DNA from: an uncultured Anaerolineales bacterium | GTDB lineage: Bacteria > Chloroflexota > Anaerolineae > Anaerolineales > Villigracilaceae | Direction of reading: 5' to 3' | Length of the DNA: 43,483 nt | NCBI GenBank assembly: GCA_949319575.1 | Contig: CASGHD010000070.1 | Span: 1-43,483 of the forward strand | Part shown: piece after piece, positions 19,114-28,833 of the stretch | Layout of the letters: every line of letters starts with the position of its first letter | Position numbering within the stretch: position 1 is the first letter of the stretch | Notes under the pieces: generated by a model | The model's input: the letters and a program-made list of their open reading frames with translations, nothing else | Told to the model about the DNA's origin: nothing | The model's database searches: none | Made by a program: the position numbers and the translations under genes

Positions 19114-19204
19114 CACCGTGTCGAAAAGACACGACGGTCACAAAGGAAAAACCCAAGGAATGTAGGCTTTTTTCCCCTTTGTGTACTTTGTATCCTTCGT
19201 GGTG
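19114..19204. repeat. Imperfect intergenic hairpin (CACCGTGTC...CACAAAGG / CCTTTGTGTACTTTGTATCCTTCGTGGTG)
   Basis: Degenerate inverted repeat of CACAAAGG/CACGAAGG-type words. Confidence 0.6.
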
Positions 19205-19282
19205 AGGCTCTTTCCCGTTAAGTACGGAAGCCCCCGAAGATTGGCGGATAAATTGCTCTTCCCCACGTGATAAAATCCATGT

Positions 19283-20224
19283 ATGACACAATTCAAAATC
19301 CTCATCACTGACGGACTCGACCAAAGCGGATTGGATATCTTGCGCTCGCAAGCGGAAGTGGATAACCGCAAAGACATTTCAGCGGACGATCTCCTCAAAG
19401 CGATTCCCGAATACAACGGACTCATCGTTCGCGGTCGGACGAAGGTAACTGCCTCGGTGTTGGATGCGGCTATCCGCCTAAAAGCGATCGGCCGCGCCGG
19501 CGTCGGCGTGGACAATATCGACCTCAACGCGGCAAAAAAGCGCAACGTCACCGTTGTCAACGCGCCCATGTCCACTTCGATCGCTGTCGCCGAATTGACC
19601 TTTGGGTTACTGCTCGCCCTCGCCCGCGAAATTCCCCGCGCCGATGCGGGCATGAAACAAGGCAAATGGCTCAAAAAAGAACTCGAAGGCGCGGAGTTGA
19701 ACGGAAAAACCCTCGGCGTGATCGGTTTTGGGCGCATCGGCATGGAGTTGGGCAAGCGCGCCGCCGCTTTCGGCATGAGCGTCGTTGCCTACGATCCGTT
19801 GATCTCGGAAGATGAAATTGCAAAACGCGGCGCGGAACCGGTTTCGATTCAAGACCTGTACGCGTGGTCTGATTTCATTTCCCTCCATTTGCCGCTCAAC
19901 GTGCAAACACGGGACATGATCGGTCCGCTGGCGTTTTCGCAGATGAAGAACGGCGCGCGCATCGTGTGCGCGGCGCGCGGAGGGATCATCGACGAAGCCG
20001 CGTTGGTCGCCGCGCTGAACAGCGGCAAGGTCGCCGGCGCCGCGCTGGACGTGTACGCGGTGGAACCTCCCGGGGAAACTGAAGCAGTCCTCCACCCGAA
20101 AGTGATCGCCATGCCGCATATTGGGGCGCAGACCGCCGAAGCGCAATCCCGCGCGTCGGAGGATATCGCCAACGAGGTATTATCCGCCTTGCTGGATAAG
20201 CCTCTACGATGGAAGGTCAATTAG
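19283..20224 (+). CDS. D-3-phosphoglycerate dehydrogenase-like 2-hydroxyacid dehydrogenase without ACT domain
   Basis: GRAGVGVDNIDL, TLGVIGFGRIGMELGKRAAAFGM, CAARGGIIDEAALVAAL, MPHIGAQTAEAQ; 313 aa. Confidence 0.88.
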   Translation: MTQFKILITDGLDQSGLDILRSQAEVDNRKDISADDLLKAIPEYNGLIVRGRTKVTASVLDAAIRLKAIGRAGVGVDNIDLNAAKKRNVTVVNAPMSTSIAVAELTFGLLLALAREIPRADAGMKQGKWLKKELEGAELNGKTLGVIGFGRIGMELGKRAAAFGMSVVAYDPLISEDEIAKRGAEPVSIQDLYAWSDFISLHLPLNVQTRDMIGPLAFSQMKNGARIVCAARGGIIDEAALVAALNSGKVAGAALDVYAVEPPGETEAVLHPKVIAMPHIGAQTAEAQSRASEDIANEVLSALLDKPLRWKVN

Positions 20225-20240
20225 AAGTTTAGGAGTTTCC

Positions 20241-21737
20241 ATGTCTGAAAAACTCAACCGTTTGAAAGAAATACTTGGGGAGGTTTCCGATCTTGGCAGA
20301 GCCTCGTCGGTGCTGGATTGGGACCAGCAGGTAAACATTCCGCCGCTGGGCGGCGATGCGCGCGGTCAACAACTGGCGACGCTCGGAAAGATCAGGCAGG
20401 AGAAATTCACATCCGATGAGGTGGGGCGTTTGATCGATGATCTGAAACTCGAGTTTGCCGGCGTAGATTCAGAGGATGCCGCGATGATCCGCGTTGCCGC
20501 GCGAAACTACGACAAGGCAAAACGCGTCCCGCCGTCTTTCGTGGCGGAACAGGCAGTGGCCACCTCCAAGTCGTTTGAAGCCTGGGTGGAGGCAAAGGGA
20601 AAATCGGACTATTCGATCTTCCTGCCGCGTCTGCAAAAAATGGTGGAACTTGTTCACAAGTATATTTCGTTTTTCCCGCCTGCCGATCATCCCTACGACA
20701 CCCTGCTCGATGATTACGAACCCGGCATGAAGACCGCCGATGTGAAAGCCATCTTCGACGGGTTGCGTCCCAGGCAAGTGGAGTTGATCAAAGCCATTGG
20801 CGAGGCGCAACAAGTGAAGGATGATTTTCTGCATAAAAAATATGCCGAGAAAAAATTGTGGGATTTCGGCGAAGAGATCATCAAGGCATTCGGCTATGAT
20901 TTTAATCGCGGCAGGCAGGATAAAGCCGCGCATCCGTTCGAGACCACATTCAGCGTGAACGACGTCCGCATCACCACGCGTTTCGAAGCCGGCAATCCGT
21001 TGGCGATGATCTTCAGCACCATGCACGAAGCGGGGCACGGAATGTACGAGCAGGGCGTGAACCCGGCCTTCGAGCGCACAGCATTAGAGAGCGGCGCCTC
21101 GCTTGCCGTTCACGAGTCGCAATCTCGCATGTGGGAAAACCTCGTCGGGCGGTCGCTTCCGCTCTGGGAACATTTCTTCCCAAAACTCAAAAAGACCTTC
21201 CCCGCGCAACTCGATGGCGTCGGACTCAGGGCATTCTACAAAGGGGTCAACAAAGTGGAACCTTCGCTCATTCGCGTCAATGCCGATGAAGCCACCTACA
21301 ACTTGCACATCATGCTCCGCCTCGATCTCGAGATCGCCATGGTCGAGAACAAGGTGGAGCTTAAACACCTGCCGGAAATTTGGAACACAAAAATGCGGGA
21401 ATACCTCGGTGTCACCCCGCCGAACGACGCGCAGGGCGTGTTGCAGGATATTCACTGGTCAGCCGGGCTGATCGGTTACTTCTCCACCTACGCATTGGGC
21501 AATCTTGTTTCCGCCCAGTTATGGGAGAAGATCAACAAAGACCTCCGCAACCTCGACGACCAGTTCCGCGCCGGCAAATTCGACGCCCTGCTTGGCTGGC
21601 TTCGAGAGAACATCCACCAATATGGCCACAAATATGATCCGCAAGACCTCGTTCAGCGCGTCACCGGCTCAACGATCACACCAGAACCCTACATCCGCTA
21701 CCTGACGAAAAAATACAGCGAGATCTACTCCTTGTAA
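20241..21737 (+). CDS. Carboxypeptidase M32 (Taq carboxypeptidase family)
   Basis: HEAGHGMYEQG (HExxH), HESQSRMWENLVGRS, SAQLW; start ATG 20241 rather than ORF start 20121. Confidence 0.93.
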   Translation: MSEKLNRLKEILGEVSDLGRASSVLDWDQQVNIPPLGGDARGQQLATLGKIRQEKFTSDEVGRLIDDLKLEFAGVDSEDAAMIRVAARNYDKAKRVPPSFVAEQAVATSKSFEAWVEAKGKSDYSIFLPRLQKMVELVHKYISFFPPADHPYDTLLDDYEPGMKTADVKAIFDGLRPRQVELIKAIGEAQQVKDDFLHKKYAEKKLWDFGEEIIKAFGYDFNRGRQDKAAHPFETTFSVNDVRITTRFEAGNPLAMIFSTMHEAGHGMYEQGVNPAFERTALESGASLAVHESQSRMWENLVGRSLPLWEHFFPKLKKTFPAQLDGVGLRAFYKGVNKVEPSLIRVNADEATYNLHIMLRLDLEIAMVENKVELKHLPEIWNTKMREYLGVTPPNDAQGVLQDIHWSAGLIGYFSTYALGNLVSAQLWEKINKDLRNLDDQFRAGKFDALLGWLRENIHQYGHKYDPQDLVQRVTGSTITPEPYIRYLTKKYSEIYSL

Positions 21738-21806
21738 ATTCGGCTGTTGATTATTGAGACAAGTCCAATGACACATGATTGGGTCATTGGATTTGTTCAT
21801 GAATCC

Positions 21807-22718
21807 ATGAAAATTCGACTCCTAACCCTCGCCTCTCTTCTCGGACTGTTGGCTGGTTGCGCCACCCCGGCCTTAAGCCCCATCCCGACTTCGATTCCGC
21901 CCGACCATCTTCCCACCGTCATTGCTCAAACTGCGGAAGCGGCAAACCTCGCCGCCACCGAAACCTTCATGGCGTCGCTTCCCACGCTGGCGCCGACTCA
22001 ATCTCCCGCGCCCACGTTAACCATCACCCCAGGTCCATCTCCCACCGCAACCAGCATCCCCGGGCATGATCTTGCGGAGATCGAGATCGCGTCGCCGGGT
22101 CCCTTTTCGAAAGTGGTATCGCCGATCACCCTCAAAATGGATATCACCACCGGCAAAAGCGAAATTGTGCAGGTGGACCTTTTTGGCGAGGATGGTCGTC
22201 TCGTCACCCGCCTGCTCAAAAAGAATGTGCCCACCTCCAATCATGGCATCCAGCAAACTATCAAGGTTTCCTTTGAGATCCCCGGCGCGGCGGAAGTGGG
22301 GCGGCTTACCGTCAGCACGTTCGATGAATTCGACCGCGCGCAAGCGGTGAACTCCGTTCGATTGTTGTTGCTCTCTTCGGGTGAAAATGAAATCACCACA
22401 CCGGGGAATCCTTCCGAGCCGATTCGAGTTTTTTCCCCCGCCAAAAAGGATTCCGCATCGGGCGGCGTCCTCGCTGTTCGCGGGGATGTCTGGCCCTTCA
22501 GTTTGGAGCCGATCATCCTCGAGTTGATCACGCCAGATGGGAAATCGCTGGGTCTGCGCGTGCTTAACATCGAACAAACAACCCCGCAGTTGTTCGAAAC
22601 GACCATCCCATACCGGGTCTCGGAGCCGGTCATTGCCCGCCTGACCATCCGCCAGGAAGACGATCGCATTCCCGGTATGTTTTACGTGTACACGCAGGAA
22701 GTTCTGCTCAACCCGTAA
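21807..22718 (+). CDS. Hypothetical lipoprotein
   Basis: MKIRLLTLASLLGLLAGCATP lipobox, Pro/Thr-rich linker, beta-rich domains. Confidence 0.6.
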   Translation: MKIRLLTLASLLGLLAGCATPALSPIPTSIPPDHLPTVIAQTAEAANLAATETFMASLPTLAPTQSPAPTLTITPGPSPTATSIPGHDLAEIEIASPGPFSKVVSPITLKMDITTGKSEIVQVDLFGEDGRLVTRLLKKNVPTSNHGIQQTIKVSFEIPGAAEVGRLTVSTFDEFDRAQAVNSVRLLLLSSGENEITTPGNPSEPIRVFSPAKKDSASGGVLAVRGDVWPFSLEPIILELITPDGKSLGLRVLNIEQTTPQLFETTIPYRVSEPVIARLTIRQEDDRIPGMFYVYTQEVLLNP

Positions 22719-22719
22719 C

Positions 22720-22748
22720 TTGCCAATTCGCAATACGGTGTGTATAAT
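22720..22748 (+). promoter_or_regulatory. Sigma-70-type promoter for tRNA-Pro
   Basis: TTGCCA (22720-22725)-N17-TATAAT (22743-22748). Confidence 0.8.
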
Positions 22749-22771
22749 TCGCACGCTTTGCACTATTGAGG

Positions 22772-22831
22772 CGTGACGCAGACCGGTAGAAAGTGGCGCT
22801 ACAAGCGCCAAGGTCTACATTCACTCTCACG
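22772..22831 (+). other. tRNA-like hairpin relic in the tRNA-Pro leader
   Basis: Shares CAGACCGGTAGA with the tRNA 69 bp downstream; stem TGGCG-CTACAAG-CGCCA; ends CGTGA/TCACG can pair. Confidence 0.45.
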
Positions 22832-22835
22832 AAAT

Positions 22836-22909
22836 CGGGGTGTGGCTCAGACCGGTAGAGCGCACGGTTCGGGTCCGTGAGGTCCCGAGTTCAAATCTCG
22901 GCACCCCGA
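22836..22909 (+). tRNA. tRNA-Pro(CGG)
   Basis: Complete cloverleaf by eye: CGGGGTG/CACCCCG acceptor, GCTC/GAGC D stem, CACGG-TTCGGGT-CCGTG anticodon arm, CCGAG-TTCAAAT-CTCGG T arm, discriminator A, no encoded CCA. Confidence 0.95.
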
Positions 22910-22910
22910 C

Positions 22911-22941
22911 AAAAAGACTCCCAGCAATGGGAGTCTTTTTT
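22911..22941 (+). terminator. Rho-independent terminator after tRNA-Pro
   Basis: AAAAAGACTCCC-AGCAAT-GGGAGTCTTTTTT. Confidence 0.92.
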
Positions 22942-23079
22942 ATAGACCCGGGGTTTCAAGCAATCTGTCAGGAGATCGTGCCGCAAAGTTCACTTTGCGA
23001 TTGTATGGCGAAAGAAAGCAAGCGAAGGGCAAGATAAATCCTGGGCTACTGTATGGGGTGAGTGATAAAATCGCTTCCT

Positions 23080-23901
23080 ATGGCAGATCACACAGCGCTC
23101 GAACTTGACACGATTCTCTATCATTTGGGGCAGGCTGGCTCGCGGCTGGCGGAGATCGGCGCGGCGGAGGGGGCGGCGGGCAATATCTCGGTGTGCCTGC
23201 GTCAGCCGCTGGATGTTGGCGCGCAATTCCCTCAAACGCAGGAGATTGAATTGCCTCACGCCGCCCCTGAGTTGGCTGGGATGATGCTGGTCGTCAGTGG
23301 ATCAGGCAGAAGGTTGAGAGAGATCGCCGAATCCCCGTTGGGGAATCTCGCTTGTGTGCTCATCCACCCCGGTGGGCGGAGAGGCAAGATGCACACATCG
23401 CCTCAGCGGCAGTTCCAGCGGGTCACCAGCGAGTTCAATTCGCATCTCGGCGTCCACGCGGATCGGATGCGCCTCACGGACATCCCCTTGCATGCCGTCA
23501 TCCATGCCCAGCCCGTCCATCTCACGCACCTCAGCCACCTGGAAGAATATCAGGATGAAAAAACGCTCAGCCGGCGGTTGCTCCGCTGGCAACCTGAAGC
23601 CATCCTCAACATGCCGGAGGGGATTGGGGTGGTCCCGTTCCTGTTGCCTGGTTCTGCCCAGCTGGTAGTGGAGACCAAACTCTCGCTTCGGACTCATCGC
23701 ATTGTGATCTGGGCGCGGCATGGGGTGATGGCGCGCGCAGATCATTCGATTCTGCGCGCTTCCGACCTGATCGAATATGCCGAGACGGCGGCTCACTACG
23801 AAACCTTGAACCGGCTTGCCGATTCGCCGGGCGGCGGTCTTAGCCCGGAGGAGATCCGGGAAATCGCCAAATCGTGGAATGTGACGCAGTCTGTTTTTTG
23901 A
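23080..23901 (+). CDS. Class II aldolase, rhamnulose-1-phosphate aldolase-like
   Basis: GAAGNISVCL, MLVVSGSGRRLREIAESP, HTSPQRQFQRVTSEFNSHLGVH, HAVIHAQPVHLTHLSH, RIVIWARHGVMARADHS. Confidence 0.75.
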   Translation: MADHTALELDTILYHLGQAGSRLAEIGAAEGAAGNISVCLRQPLDVGAQFPQTQEIELPHAAPELAGMMLVVSGSGRRLREIAESPLGNLACVLIHPGGRRGKMHTSPQRQFQRVTSEFNSHLGVHADRMRLTDIPLHAVIHAQPVHLTHLSHLEEYQDEKTLSRRLLRWQPEAILNMPEGIGVVPFLLPGSAQLVVETKLSLRTHRIVIWARHGVMARADHSILRASDLIEYAETAAHYETLNRLADSPGGGLSPEEIREIAKSWNVTQSVF

Positions 23902-23910
23902 CGCGTTTCC

Positions 23911-23939
23911 TTGTCAGTGCGGGCGTTTGAGTCTATACT
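23911..23939 (+). promoter_or_regulatory. Sigma-70-type promoter for CBS-domain gene
   Basis: TTGTCA (23911-23916)-N17-TATACT (23934-23939). Confidence 0.7.
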
Positions 23940-23976
23940 TTGAACAATCTTCCAAGAAAGGAAAGGAGAGTGAACC

Positions 23977-24414
23977 ATGGCTACCGTACAGGATATGATC
24001 CGAAAAAAAGGCGCGGAAATCTTCTCAATTTCCCCCTCGGCGAGCGCACTGGAAGCCCTGAAATTGCTGGAAAAGCACAATATGGGCGCGGCGCTGGTCA
24101 TGGAAGGCGGCGAAGTGAAGGGGATTTTGTCTGAGCGGGATTGTGTTCGTAAATTGGAACTTTCCGGGAAACAGGCGCAGAATACGCGGGTCGATGAGAT
24201 CATGACGGGGAAGGTCATCACCATTGAGGCGGACGAGGAACTCGAAGCCTGTATGTCTTTGATGCTGGAGAAAAACATCCGTCACCTGCCCGTGTATTCC
24301 GGCGGAAAACTCACGGGGCTGATCTCGGTGCGCGATGTGCTTCGTGAAGTGGTGGAAGTGCAGAAGTCGATGATTGCTCAATTGGAACATTACATCACCG
24401 GAGGGGGACGGTAA
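23977..24414 (+). CDS. CBS domain-containing protein
   Basis: Paired CBS motifs: HNMGAALVMEGGEVKGILSERDCVRKL and KNIRHLPVYSGGKLTGLISVRDVLREVV. Confidence 0.92.
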   Translation: MATVQDMIRKKGAEIFSISPSASALEALKLLEKHNMGAALVMEGGEVKGILSERDCVRKLELSGKQAQNTRVDEIMTGKVITIEADEELEACMSLMLEKNIRHLPVYSGGKLTGLISVRDVLREVVEVQKSMIAQLEHYITGGGR

Positions 24415-25925
24415 TGATCCTGCCTGAATGGACGATCTCCGACCTGAAGCAGAAATTCGAGTCTGGCGAGTTGACGGCGCGTCAGGCGGCGGATTTGTAT
24501 TTGTCGCGCATCGAGGCGGTGGATAAGAACGGGCCGCACATCAATTCGATCATTGAATTGAACGCGGACGCGCTGGAGATCGCCTCTGCGTTGGACGCCG
24601 AGCGGGAACGGGGAAAAGTGCGCGGCGCATTGCACGGAATTCCCGTTTTATTGAAGGATAACATCGACACTCACGACAAAATGCAAACAACTGCCGGGTC
24701 GCTTGCCCTCGAGGGCAATTATGCCGGGCAGGACGCGTTCATCGTGAAGCAACTTCGCAAGGCAGGCGCGGTGATCCTGGGCAAGACTAACCTGAGCGAG
24801 TGGGCAAACTTTCGCGGCAAGAATTCGGTGAGCGGGTGGTCCTCGCGCGGCGGGTTAACGCGCAACCCCTACGCGCTGGATCGTTCGGCGTGCGGGTCAT
24901 CCTCCGGGTCGGGGGCGGCGGTGGCGGCGAATCTTGCTGTGGCGGCGGTGGGCACGGAAACCGACGGTTCGATCATCTGCCCGGCGCAAACGAACGGGAT
25001 TGTGGGGATCAAACCCACGTTGGGTCTGTTAAGCCGTAGCGGCATCATTCCGATCGCGCATAGCCAGGATACCCCGGGACCCATGGCGCGGACAGTTGCC
25101 GATGCGGCGCTTTTGTTGGGGGCGATGACGGGAGTCGACGCTGGCGATTCAGCCACGCGTCCGAGTAAGAAGCGGGCTTTGTCTAATTATTCCAAGCAAC
25201 TCGATCTCGATGGACTCAACGGCGCGCGGATCGGTGTTGCGCGAAACATGGCGGGGACGAATCCGCGCGCGCTCAAAATTTTGGAAAACTGCATCGATGT
25301 GATGAAACATCTCGGCGCGATCGTGATCGACCCTGCCGATGTGAAAAACTTCGATAGGTTCGCGGAAACCGAGCGCGAGGTTTTGTATTACGAATACAAG
25401 GCGGGCTTGAACGCGTATTTGAAATCGCTCGGCGCGGAGGCGCGCGTCCATTCGATGGAAGATGTGATCAAGTTCAACGAAGAGAACAGCGATCTCGTCC
25501 TGCCGTATTTTGGCCACGAGCGGATGACGACCGCATTGGAAAAAGGCTCGCTGAAAGATAAAAAGTATAAGGATGCGTTGAAAAGGAATTTGCGCTTGTC
25601 TCGCAAAGAGGGGATCGACGCAACCGTGAAGAAATATAAACTTGATGCGATTGTAGTTCCCTCGGGCGGACCGGCGTGGATGATCGACCTTGCCAATGGC
25701 GACGCGCCGAATTGGGATATGGAGTCGACCTCTCCTGCGGCAGTGGCGGGCTATCCGCACATCACGGTGCCTGCGGGATATATGTTTGGCTTGCCTGTGG
25801 GACTCTCGTTCTTTTCTACGGCTTGGCAGGAGCCGACGTTGATTCGGCTTGCCTACGCTTTCGAGCAGGCAACCCAGTATCGCAGGCAACCGAGATTCTT
25901 GCCAACGGCGAATTTGACCGTGTAA
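24414..25925 (+). CDS. Amidase (amidase signature family)
   Basis: GIPVLLKDNIDT, GSSSGSGAAVAANLAVAAVGTETDGSIICPAQTNGIVGIKPT, SQDTPGPMARTVADAALLL. Confidence 0.93.
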   Translation: MILPEWTISDLKQKFESGELTARQAADLYLSRIEAVDKNGPHINSIIELNADALEIASALDAERERGKVRGALHGIPVLLKDNIDTHDKMQTTAGSLALEGNYAGQDAFIVKQLRKAGAVILGKTNLSEWANFRGKNSVSGWSSRGGLTRNPYALDRSACGSSSGSGAAVAANLAVAAVGTETDGSIICPAQTNGIVGIKPTLGLLSRSGIIPIAHSQDTPGPMARTVADAALLLGAMTGVDAGDSATRPSKKRALSNYSKQLDLDGLNGARIGVARNMAGTNPRALKILENCIDVMKHLGAIVIDPADVKNFDRFAETEREVLYYEYKAGLNAYLKSLGAEARVHSMEDVIKFNEENSDLVLPYFGHERMTTALEKGSLKDKKYKDALKRNLRLSRKEGIDATVKKYKLDAIVVPSGGPAWMIDLANGDAPNWDMESTSPAAVAGYPHITVPAGYMFGLPVGLSFFSTAWQEPTLIRLAYAFEQATQYRRQPRFLPTANLTV

Positions 25926-26051
25926 GGGGAAGGCAGTAAGTCACCCACGAATTCTTGAACGACTTTTTATGGTGAGTGAATAACCGATGTTACGCGATTG
26001 AAATTGATTCGGTACTCGTATTGCGGCATTTTGCTCTTTTCCAAAATAATC

Positions 26052-26206
26052 GTAACTACTCAGCCTCGGGACATGTCGCTGCGAGGCGCTCTTGGTTTTG
26101 CCGAAGCAGTCTCCCAATACCGGGAGATTGCTTCGTCGGGACCCCGAAAAAACATCGGGACAGGCGAGCAAGGGCACTCCTCGCAACGACATGCCTGAGC
26201 AGTTAC
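26052..26206. mobile_element. MITE-like element, copy 2 (GTAACTACTCAG ... CTGAGCAGTTAC)
   Basis: Nearly identical to copy 3; 11/12 matching terminal inverted repeats; flanks AAATAATC and GTTTATTG do not match. Confidence 0.82.
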
Positions 26207-26315
26207 GTTTATTGTTCGGTTTAATGGTTAATCCGCAGCATGTCGCTCTTGCGCAAGGGCAATGTGAACGGCGAGACGCAGAGGCGGTGAGAACACCCTT
26301 TTTTCGTGAAGGCTG

Positions 26316-27011
26316 TCAGTTTTTTTGATACACATCGATCTTGCGCTTCCGCGCATACGCTACCCACGCGAGATAAAAACCAGCGACTGTCAGTATCGCC
26401 ACCGCCCAAAACGCGGTCGGTAAATTCAACCCGCACGCGCCAACCATCACGGTGAAAATTGTTGAAACAGTTCTGCCCAAAAAATTGGCGATGAAGAATT
26501 GCCTTGCAGGGATAGATGCCAGCCCCGCCACATAGCACATCGCGTCGGAAGGAAAGATCGGCAAATTGAACGCAAGAAAATAAAACAGGATGCCTTGATT
26601 CTTCGAGACCGACTCCCAACGATCGATCGCCTGTTGCGTTGCGAGTCGGTAGGCGAGAGGTCTCCCGTAGCGGCGGGCGAGATAAAACGCAACCTGACTG
26701 CCAACCACCGCAACAGGGATGGTGACGAGCAGGGATTTCCAAAACCCGAACGCATAACCGCCCGCAAACACGAGCGCCTGCCCGGGGATAAAGGCGACGA
26801 TCAATTGCAACACCAACAGCGCGGAATAGATGACGATTCCCCAATTCCCATAGCCTTCAATAAAACGGGCAACGGCGTCACGGTTGCTGATCCACGCGAA
26901 GAAATTGCCGAGTGGCGCGCGCCACCACCAGAACAACAACGCGCAGACGCCGACGACGAGGATCGTTTTCCATTTTCGATGAATAAGATCCGTAACCCGG
27001 TTTGGCTTCAC
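26316..27011 (-). CDS. TVP38/TMEM64 family membrane protein
   Basis: FIPGQALVFAGGYAFGFWKSLLVTIPVAVVGSQVAFYLARRYGRPL; FNLPIFPSDAMCYVAGLASIPARQFFIANFLGRT. Confidence 0.88.
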   Translation of the reverse strand: MKPNRVTDLIHRKWKTILVVGVCALLFWWWRAPLGNFFAWISNRDAVARFIEGYGNWGIVIYSALLVLQLIVAFIPGQALVFAGGYAFGFWKSLLVTIPVAVVGSQVAFYLARRYGRPLAYRLATQQAIDRWESVSKNQGILFYFLAFNLPIFPSDAMCYVAGLASIPARQFFIANFLGRTVSTIFTVMVGACGLNLPTAFWAVAILTVAGFYLAWVAYARKRKIDVYQKN

Positions 27012-27142
27012 TAGTTATCTCCAATCCATAAGTTCGATGCCTCGTGAGTATACTCGAACGAAATCCGCCTCGTGATTTTCATCCTCCAAACGTCACTGTA
27101 CCGCTACAATAAATTTCGGCTATACTTCTGCTTGGAGATTTT

Positions 27143-28816
27143 ATGGCAGACCACAACCTCACTCCCCTCAAACCTGCAATCGAATCCTACATCCCAATGG
27201 GCCGCTCGGGGCTGTTGCCAGCCCTGCACGCGGCTCAAAAAATTTATGGCTGGATCCCCGAGCCTGTCGCGGCAGAGATCGCCCGGTCATTGCGCGTGCC
27301 TCTTGCCGACGCGCATGGCGTGATCGAGTTTTACTCCCTCTTCTACAACGAACCGACGAGCCGTCATGTGATCCGAGTGTGCGCGGATGTGGCATGCGCG
27401 CTCAAAGGCGCGGATCGCGCGCTGAATCAACTATGTTCTCAACATGGACTCAGACCGGGTCAAACGACGGGCGACCTGTCTCTAACCATCGAGCCGAGTC
27501 CCTGCTTGGGGCTGTGCGAACACGCGCCAGCGGTATGGACGATGGACAATGGGCAATCGACCATCGGAGATGGAACGAAGGCAGATACCCAGCCAGCGTC
27601 CATGGTCTATGGTCCGATTCGCATGCTCACCGCCAACTGCGGAAACGGCACAACTTCGCTTGAAAAATACGGCGAATATGACGCGCTCAAAAAAGCGCTG
27701 GCGATGAAACCCGAAGATGTTGTTGCCGAGGTGAAAGCCTCGGGCTTGGTGGGGCGCGGCGGCGCGGCATTCCCAACCGGCGTCAAATGGGAAGGCGCGG
27801 CAAAAGCGGCAGGCGGGGAAAAGTACGTCATCTGCAACGCGGACGAATCAGAACCGGGCACATTCAAAGACCGAATCCTGTTACTCGACGATCCGCACCG
27901 CACCATCGAGGGGATGTGTATTGCCGCCCATGCCATCGGCGCGACGAAGGGATATATTTACATCCGCGGCGAATATCTATATATCGTGCCGGTCTTCGAA
28001 GACGCGCTGAACGAGGCGCGTTCCGCCGGTTACCTCAACGAACAATTTGATATCGAGATCCGTGTCGGCGCGGGCGCGTACATTTGCGGCGAAGAGACCG
28101 CGCTATTTGAGTCCATCGAAGGCAAGCGCGGCTTTCCGCGTATCAAGCCGCCCTTCCCAACGACTCACGGCGTGTTCGGCAAACCAACTGTAATAAACAA
28201 TGTCGAATCGCTTTGCAACATCCCATTGATCATTGGGCTGGGTTCTGCCGAATATCGCAAGATCGGCACGGAGAAATCGCCGGGACCCAAACTCTTCTGC
28301 GTCTCCGGCGACGTGACAAAACCTGGCTTGTACGAAGTCCCCTTTGGCGTAACATTACGCGAACTGCTCGAGATGGCTGGCGGCGTTGCCAACGATAAGA
28401 AGTTGAAATCCGTTTTATTCGGCGGCGCGGCAGGCGCGTTTGCCGCCTCTGAACACCTCGATGCGAAAATGACCTTCGAAGACCTGCGCGCGGCTGGCTT
28501 GCCTCTTGGCTCCGGCGTGGTGATGGTCTTCGACGAAACGCGCGACATGCGACAGGTGTTGCAGAGTCTCGGTCACTTCTTCGCGCACGAATCCTGCGGC
28601 AAGTGCTATCCCTGCCAGATGGGCGCGCAACGCCAAATGGAAATTTTAGACCGCGTTGCGACAGGAAAGCCTCTTGAAGGCGATTTGATCCGCCTGCAAG
28701 ATGTCGGCTGGACGATGACGGACGCCAGCCTGTGCGGCTTGGGTCAAACGGCGGCAAGCGCGGTGTTGTCCGCAATGAAATTGTGGCCCGAGCTGTTCGC
28801 GGAAAGTGGAAAGTAG
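27143..28816 (+). CDS. NuoE-NuoF fusion, NAD-dependent formate dehydrogenase/NADH dehydrogenase-type flavoprotein subunit
   Basis: N-terminal [2Fe-2S] thioredoxin-like domain (CADVAC...CLGLC), then [64 protein letters not shown]. Confidence 0.92.
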   Translation: MADHNLTPLKPAIESYIPMGRSGLLPALHAAQKIYGWIPEPVAAEIARSLRVPLADAHGVIEFYSLFYNEPTSRHVIRVCADVACALKGADRALNQLCSQHGLRPGQTTGDLSLTIEPSPCLGLCEHAPAVWTMDNGQSTIGDGTKADTQPASMVYGPIRMLTANCGNGTTSLEKYGEYDALKKALAMKPEDVVAEVKASGLVGRGGAAFPTGVKWEGAAKAAGGEKYVICNADESEPGTFKDRILLLDDPHRTIEGMCIAAHAIGATKGYIYIRGEYLYIVPVFEDALNEARSAGYLNEQFDIEIRVGAGAYICGEETALFESIEGKRGFPRIKPPFPTTHGVFGKPTVINNVESLCNIPLIIGLGSAEYRKIGTEKSPGPKLFCVSGDVTKPGLYEVPFGVTLRELLEMAGGVANDKKLKSVLFGGAAGAFAASEHLDAKMTFEDLRAAGLPLGSGVVMVFDETRDMRQVLQSLGHFFAHESCGKCYPCQMGAQRQMEILDRVATGKPLEGDLIRLQDVGWTMTDASLCGLGQTAASAVLSAMKLWPELFAESGK

Positions 28817-28833
28817 AGAGTCTGAGAGGAATT

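Noticed and set aside
20121-20240. N-terminal extension of the M32 carboxypeptidase ORF
   Set aside because: Overlaps the upstream dehydrogenase CDS; ATG at 20241 gives the expected N-terminus.
22840-23037. 65-aa ORF overlapping tRNA-Pro
   Set aside because: Lies across the tRNA and its terminator.
26002-26328. Short ORFs such as MSLRGALGFAEAV... and MVLPKQSPNTGRLLRRDPEK...
   Set aside because: They are translations of the MITE-like repeat and recur with each copy; no evidence of real coding.
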